NCBI GenBank assembly: GCA_010279815.1
Contig: QEOQ01000690.1
Span: 25,306-46,618 of the forward strand
DNA length: 21,313 bases
Reading direction: 5' to 3'
DNA from: Brachionus plicatilis
Taxonomy: Eukaryota > Rotifera > Eurotatoria > Ploima > Brachionidae
Part shown: positions 17,003 through 21,313 of the stretch, in pieces
Layout of the letters: every line of letters starts with the position of its first letter
Numbering within the stretch: position 1 is the stretch's first letter
Notes under the pieces: generated by a model
What the model was told of the DNA's origin: nothing
Seen by the model: the letters and a program-made list of their open reading frames with translations, nothing else
Database searches by the model: none
Position numbers and translations under genes: made by a program

Positions 17003-17496
17003 TTGCGAAATTTGAAAATTGAGCAGACATCCATCGGCCAAAGAAGCAGCCAAGTTCGAGCTTGTTTCATTGAATGACTGCTCGCACAAAACCGGAACAA
17101 GAACTGGCAAACAATTTGTCTTTCTGTAAAACTAAAAATTTTTATAACTTAAAAAATAAAGTCCTAAATTTTGCTTTACTTTGGCATACTGGTATGTGTA
17201 GAGGAACAAGTCACTTTCCAGGCTGAACCTATCGATGAAGAAAAGAAAAATTTTGCTCCTAATGGACTGCAGCAGTAGGCTTTCTGTGTAGTTGTGGTCA
17301 TAGGCACAAGAGTCAATGCAGTAAAATGTCACCTTGTTTCTAAATTAGGGATTAGTGGGCGATTTCTGAGGAGAACCAAAAAAAACTTTTCCAAATATTG
17401 TTTGAGAGTGTGGACTATGCGGAGGACTTTTGGATCGAAGGAAGAGAACGACAGGAAAAAGTCGCAACCACAGGCCGCGTGAACCAAATGCGACAT
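17003..17496 (-). CDS. exons 1-3 of TIR/repeat gene: TIR-like domain
   Basis: Exon 1 is 17496-17387, exon 2 is 17339-17180 and exon 3 is 17131-17003. The introns are 47 bp (with a CTAAT branch-like site before TTTAG) and 48 bp. Together they encode the first 133 residues. Residues 11-21, CDFFLSFSSFD, match TIR box 1. Residues 40-50 (VTFYCIDSCAY) sit where box 2 is expected. Residues 62-90, SIRSKIFLFFIDRFSLESDL onward to the YAK end, match the helix and strand with S-x-x-x-I-x-x-x-S and the following Ser-x-x-x segment. LPVLVPVL (98-105) gives the last strand. Family knowledge: TIR domains assemble signalling complexes or cleave NAD+. The SxWCxxE motif reads SDLFLYT, so the catalytic Glu is Thr85, arguing against NADase activity. 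No signal peptide is present, so it is probably cytosolic. Exon 1's donor (GTTTTT) is weak but is the only one I found that keeps frame. Confidence 0.7.
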
Positions 17497-18285
17497 TTTG
17501 AAGAAATAAGAACTTGGAGAAAGTTTTCTTTTCTTTTAATTGTTTACCTTTAAGCAATTTCTGTTGCTATTAAAATTTAATAACTTAAAAGCAATGAAAG
17601 CCAATAAAGAATTGGAAAAGATTTGTTTGCTTACAATTGTTCAAGACTTTGTTGTTGACAAAATATGTTTGCCGAAATAGAAATTAGTCAAACGATTTTA
17701 ATTTGGCACTTAGAAGGCTTTTTACTCACAAGCTTAATAAAATTAGTAAAATGAAGTTTATAAACCAGGGTAGTTCTCTATGCAAGCCAGGAGAAGTCAA
17801 TGATTAGAGAGTCTGAAATTAAATTTTGTTGCCACCGCAGTAGTTTTCTCCATTACTGCGACATAAACTTAAGAAAAATATCAGATCCAGTAACAGAAAT
17901 TACATAAATATAATAGAAATTTTATTTAAATAATCGAAAAGACAATTTTTTAATAATGAGAAAATTTTTCTAAAAAAATTAAATAAAAATAATTGATGTT
18001 TTGCTGAATTTTTTATTGAAAAAGGATTTTAAGTTTTTCCGAACATTCTAAAAAAATTTTCAAGTCAGCAATTTTAGGGGGATCTATCAAAACATAAAAA
18101 AAAAAAGATAAAAAAAAATATAGAAGAAAATAAAAAAAATATTCAAATGTTGATTATGTTGAAAAATAAAATGTAGAATAGAATATTTTTAACTATAAAT
18201 CTTATTCTTAAATTAATCTAATTAATTAATTACCTAAAAATAAACAAGATACACCAAAAATAAACATTAATTTTTCTCGTGTGTT
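17497..18285. other. upstream region of the TIR/repeat gene
   Basis: This should hold the minus-strand promoter and leader. The ATG at 17496 has a favourable context (CAAAATGTC). No clear TATA box is visible. A possible donor AAAG|GTAAAC (complement of about 17543-17552) could belong to a leader intron. Open frames at 17294-17482 (plus) and 17345-17557 (minus, other frame) are shadows of exon 1. One short hairpin is listed separately. Confidence 0.4.
17836..17860. repeat. short perfect hairpin
   Basis: CGCAGTA pairs with TACTGCG across an 11-nt loop (GTTTTCTCCAT). It is GC-richer than its surroundings. It does not match the histone 3' stem-loop. Function unknown. Confidence 0.4.
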
Positions 18286-18360
18286 GTTAACTGTTTTTTG
18301 TTTACTTTGTGTTTCGAAATTTTCTAAAATAAATTTTTTATTTAAATTGAAAATCTGACT
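18286..18360. repeat. dispersed repeat R, copy 1
   Basis: About 75 bp, roughly 90% identical to 20215-20290. The shared core is TTTCGAAATTTTCTAAAATA, and both copies end in GAAAATCTGACT. It is preceded by TTTTTCTCGTGTGTT, which also opens the S repeats at 19780 and 20399. Copy 1 ends exactly at the ambiguous base 18361. Confidence 0.75.
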
Positions 18361-18522
18361 NTGGCCGGTTAAGTGGCCGCTTGTACGGATCCCAACACTA
18401 GTAATATTAACCGTTCTGCGGTTTTCAAGTAAATCACTGTAGATGAAAATGAAAGAAAATTTGTAATTATCAAAGGTAAAGGTAGACCCAAAAAGTCGAA
18501 AAATGGAACTGAAAATTATTAA
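18361..18522 (+). pseudogene. degenerate ORF ending in a basic AT-hook-like motif
   Basis: One frame runs N-TG GCC GGT TAA GTG GCC and on to a TAA at 18520-18522, with two internal stops (18370-18372 and 18430-18432). Between them it reads VAACTDPNTSNINRSAVFK, and after the second stop ITVDENERKFVIIKGKGRPK and KSKNGTENY. GKGRPKK is an AT-hook-like core. The unresolved base at 18361 would complete an ATG if it were A. Base composition near 18361-18420 is far richer in GC than the flanks. It is probably a broken transposon or gene piece; I do not recognise the protein. Confidence 0.35.
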
Positions 18523-19761
18523 TATTTGTCATTATATTTTTTACTTTGTTTAGATACTTTTTTAATTACAATAAAATGTATGTATTTTGGTAAAAAATTT
18601 AAACAACAAATAACACTTCCTGTTATCAATATTTTTTTATCCGCGAGAATTTTTGAGAATTTTTGAGATTTTGTTGCAGACTTGTGCGGAATTTCTAAAT
18701 TTTTCTGTTAATTTTACTCTTTATTCTTTTTTTACAGTGCCGATTTGACAAGTGGATTTCTGGTAATTTTACAAAAATTTACGTAAAAATTGGTAAAAAT
18801 GAAAAAAACAAAAAAAGCTCAATTTTTTGAACTTTTTATTATTTTCTAATAAATTTTGAAAAAATTAGTTTCTATTTATTTGATTATGTCTTACCAAAAA
18901 TTACTTTTTTTACTTTTTTTTACTAATTTTTGCGTTAATTTAGGTAAAAAAAGATTTTACCATATTGTTTAAAATTTTGAAAAAAAAAATGTGAATTTAC
19001 ATTTGAATAATTAAATCATTGAAAAATTAATGATTTTATAAAGAAATTTTCCTTAGAAAATCATTACAAAATAATCAAAAAAAATTGAATTAGTTAAAAA
19101 AGATATTCAATGAAAAATTTTTTTTATTCAATTTTTTTTGTATTGAAAATATTGAACAAAAAAATGAATACGAAAATAAAAAGATTGAATACAATCAAAT
19201 TATATATTTTGCTTTTCTGATTTTACCTTGATAAACCTTTATTCATCTTATAACGTATTTACTCTTTTTATTTTACTCTATTTAATTTTTATTGTAATAA
19301 AAAACAGTAAATAAATAATTAATTCATTTTTTATTTGTGTAAAATCCTAAAAAGAAGAAATTGTTATCAATTTTTTTCAATTAATATTTTTAGAAAACAA
19401 AAAATTAAGATAATTTGATTATTTTGTATTTGTTTCATCAATTAATTTTTATATTTTTGTTTTACCTAGTCCCCAAAACAAAAAACTGCTTTCCACAAAA
19501 AAAAACTTATATGCAAATTTTTTTTTAATATCTAATAAAACTGCCGCTAAATATTTTAGATAATAAAATGCCTATGATTTTACGTAATAAAAAAAAATTT
19601 CCAATTTTTTGGAGATTAAAGATATAAAAAAATAAAACGAAAATGAAAAAACAATGACATTTCATTATATAAATTATTTTAAATAAAAATTCAAATTTAA
19701 TTTTTTATTTTTGAGCAAGATTGAACAAAATGAAAATAAGCAAAATTTTTACTTTGCCAAT
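18523..19761. other. AT-rich intergenic stretch
   Basis: No gene seen. TTTTTGAGAATTTTTGAGATTTTG near 18650-18673 is a small direct repeat. The rest is A/T runs. The open frame at 19711-19941 starts at TTG and crosses the S1 repeat; I treat it as chance. Confidence 0.4.
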
Positions 19762-19836
19762 AAATATTTAATAAACTTTTTCTCGTGTGTTTATCTGTCA
19801 AGTCACACTGTTAGTCCTTACCCTCTCATTTTCTCA
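19762..19836 (-). repeat. dispersed repeat S, copy 1
   Basis: A 75-bp segment nearly identical to 20385-20459; I count two or three mismatches. It includes CTGTCAAGTCACACTGTTAG and CCTTACCCTCTCATTTTCTC. It runs directly into the GC-richer block at 19837. Confidence 0.85.
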
Positions 19837-20184
19837 TCCGGACTTGGGACCGGCAACGGTATGATTGCAACTCAACAGTCAGCGGCCAAAGTTACATATG
19901 GGACGTTCATCATAAACAGCGCCACTCATCCGAGCACTTAATGGCTGCGAACTCGGCAACTATTTAGACTAGCTTGGAACCACAAACCAAGCGTATCTAT
20001 ATCTGGATACAAGCTTATCCAAACTAAAGACACTTTACTTTTTTCACTAAGGCTTTTTGGACCCAACAGACTATCATCAGCTCTAGCTTGCAAGCCTCCT
20101 CATCCCGGCCTCTATGCGCCTGCATCATCATCACCCCTCCTCTTTTTTCATCCGGGCTTGGGACCGGCCATATGGGCAGAGTTA
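19837..20184 (-). mobile_element. GC-richer block with internal T repeat, possible retroelement 3' region
   Basis: A stretch strikingly richer in GC than its surroundings. CATCCGGACTTGGGACCGGC (19835-19854) recurs with one mismatch at 20149-20168, a period of 314 bp. On the minus strand this reads GCCGGTCCCAAG(C/T)CCGGATG, a string I recall from 3' regions of animal LINEs; this is memory, not a search. The longest minus-strand frame with a start encodes only about 35 residues. The S repeat would then be the minus-strand 3' end. A tRNA-derived SINE is possible but I see no sound A and B boxes. Confidence 0.4.
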
Positions 20185-20214
20185 ATAACAATGATTCTTT
20201 CTATTTTTTTTCCT

Positions 20215-20290
20215 ATTAACTGTTCTTTGTTTACTTAATGTTTCGAAATTTTCTAAAATAAATTTTTCTTTTTAAATTGAAAATCTGACT
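20215..20290. repeat. dispersed repeat R, copy 2
   Basis: The partner of 18286-18360, in the same orientation. After the shared GAAAATCTGACT it continues into GAATAATTTC, unlike copy 1, so the repeat boundary is sharp on this side. Confidence 0.75.
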
Positions 20291-20384
20291 GAATAATTTC
20301 TTTGATACCAGGCTATTTATACCCTGTTAAATTAGCAAAATTAATTTTAAAAGAGTCTGAACCGAATCTTTTTTTTTTCAAATT

Positions 20385-20459
20385 AAATATTTAATAATCT
20401 TTTTCTCATGTGTTTATCTGTCAAGTCACACTGTTAGTCCTTACCCTCTCATTTTCTCA
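20385..20459 (-). repeat. dispersed repeat S, copy 2
   Basis: Nearly identical to 19762-19836 in the same orientation. Identity stops exactly after TTTTCTCA: copy 1 continues with TCCGGACTTG, copy 2 with AAATTTGCTG. This copy therefore lacks the GC-richer block. Confidence 0.85.
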
Positions 20460-21313
20460 AAATTTGCTGGAAATTTGTTTTCCTAAAAACAGATTTCAAT
20501 TTAATTATTTTGTTAATTTAATATTTAATTTTTTTTAAATATAATTTTATAAACACTATTTGAAAAAATTATTTAACAGATTTATTTAATTTTTTTTCAC
20601 CACAAAAAATTTATGTTAAACAGTTATTTGGTTAAATATGTAAATAAAAATATGCATGTAAAAAAAAGAATTTATGATAAATTCTTTTTTTTTTGAGTTC
20701 GGCACAAAAAATTTGTGATTTGTAGTGATATGTGTTAAAAAGTTTTTAGTTTGTGGTGAAAAGTTTTCAATTTGTGAGGAACAGTTTTTTAATTGTGGGT
20801 AACCATTTATCTCATTTTTGTTTAATCAATAAAATTTTTCCTAACATTTGTGCAATCAAAATTAAATTAAGCTATTTTTCCCACATCTAATTAGACTAAA
20901 TTAATTTCTTTCCTATGCGTCATTATTTTGATATCATATGAAAATTTTTGTATGGAAATGGAAGCATGGCACTTTTTCTGATTAATTATAATTTATTCAA
21001 ACAAAATTGAAATTATGAAAAAATTAAAATACAAAATTTTTGATAATTTAAAGCAAAACATTTTTAGGGTAAATAAAATTATTGATTACTATCATAGGTT
21101 TTTCTTCTTGAGCTATTGAAGATTTTTATGGTTGATATCTCCATGGTTTAAGTGATTATATTTGAATTATTTTTAATTTCAATTTTTGAAATTAAATTTT
21201 ATCGATTTGATTAAAATTGCTTTATTTACAAAAAATAGTGTATTTTATTTGCTTTATTTTAATACTTATTAAATGATTTTTATAAATTTATTTTAATCAA
21301 ATTTTTTTAGTTT
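20460..21313. other. AT-rich stretch to window end, with a small tandem repeat
   Basis: No gene seen. A degenerate 21-bp tandem repeat lies at 20737-20800 and is listed separately. The remainder is A/T runs. Confidence 0.4.
20737..20800 (+). repeat. degenerate 21-bp tandem repeat, three copies
   Basis: AAAAGTTTTTAGTTTGTGGTG, AAAAGTTTTCAATTTGTGAGG and AACAGTTTTTTAATTGTGGGT follow head to tail. A fourth, weaker copy may lie at about 20708-20727. Confidence 0.55.

Noticed and set aside
17132..17190. Alternative splice pair for intron 2 (donor GTATGC after Y86, acceptor TTTTACAG)
   Set aside because: Also in frame, but it gives a 66-bp intron and removes residues expected in the TIR helix. The 48-bp version fits the gene's other introns and the domain better.
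17345..17557. Minus-strand 70-codon frame over exon 1 of the TIR gene
   Set aside because: Wrong frame. The neighbouring frame from ATG 17496 gives TIR box 1 and splices into exon 2.
17836..17860. Histone-type 3' stem-loop
   Set aside because: The stem and loop sequences do not match the conserved histone element and no histone gene is nearby.
19835..20184. tRNA-derived SINE
   Set aside because: Minus-strand strings GGATGAGTGG and GAGTTGCAATC only loosely resemble A and B boxes and no tRNA fold is evident.

Overview
The window is very AT-rich eukaryotic DNA. Coding islands are clearly richer in GC than the surrounding poly(A)/poly(T)-laden sequence. Introns are mostly tiny (47, 48 and 54 bp in the one gene I could splice), AATAAA signals follow the stop codons, and the mobile elements are typical of animals: a FLYWCH-type Mutator-like transposon, mariner, and CR1/jockey-like LINE tails. 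My best guess is a small invertebrate, most likely a monogonont rotifer such as Brachionus, but nothing here proves the species.

Layout, left to right. 1-184 (-): reverse-transcriptase piece of a LINE running off the left edge. 1212-1490 (-): small secreted Arg/Pro/Ser/Glu-rich protein with its own TATA box and poly(A) signal. 3432-3575: possible solo LTR. 4507-5559 (+): intact 350-aa protein with a Cys/His cluster, a coiled coil and a fascin-like beta-trefoil. 6109-8351 (+): apparently complete Mutator-like element with an intact 560-aa FLYWCH/MULE transposase flanked by inverted arrays of TCTCGA. 8702-9343 (+): 5'-truncated LINE with a perfect 9-bp target-site duplication. About 10150-10692 (-): second LINE tail, frameshifted. 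10700-11620 (+): dead mariner copy abutting that LINE. 11629-11715 (-): helix-turn-helix remnant.

12774-17496 (-) is the most interesting locus. Five exons splice in frame into a predicted 528-aa protein with an N-terminal TIR-like domain and a C-terminal set of about five repeats resembling the bacterial tandem repeat / polyglycine-hydrolase-like structural repeat. The TIR exons lie at 17496-17003 and the repeat exons at 14015-12774. They are separated by a 3-kb intron filled with transposon debris: a Mutator-like 3' end with its own motif array, an ATCGAT-rich foldback, and a lysine-rich coding tail on the opposite strand.

18286-20460 is a mosaic of repeated modules (R1/R2, S1/S2, T1/T2) around a GC-richer 0.35-kb block. 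One ambiguous base (N at 18361) falls on the first base of a would-be start codon. The rest is AT-rich sequence with no convincing gene. All homology statements come from reading the sequence and from memory of the families; no searches were run.
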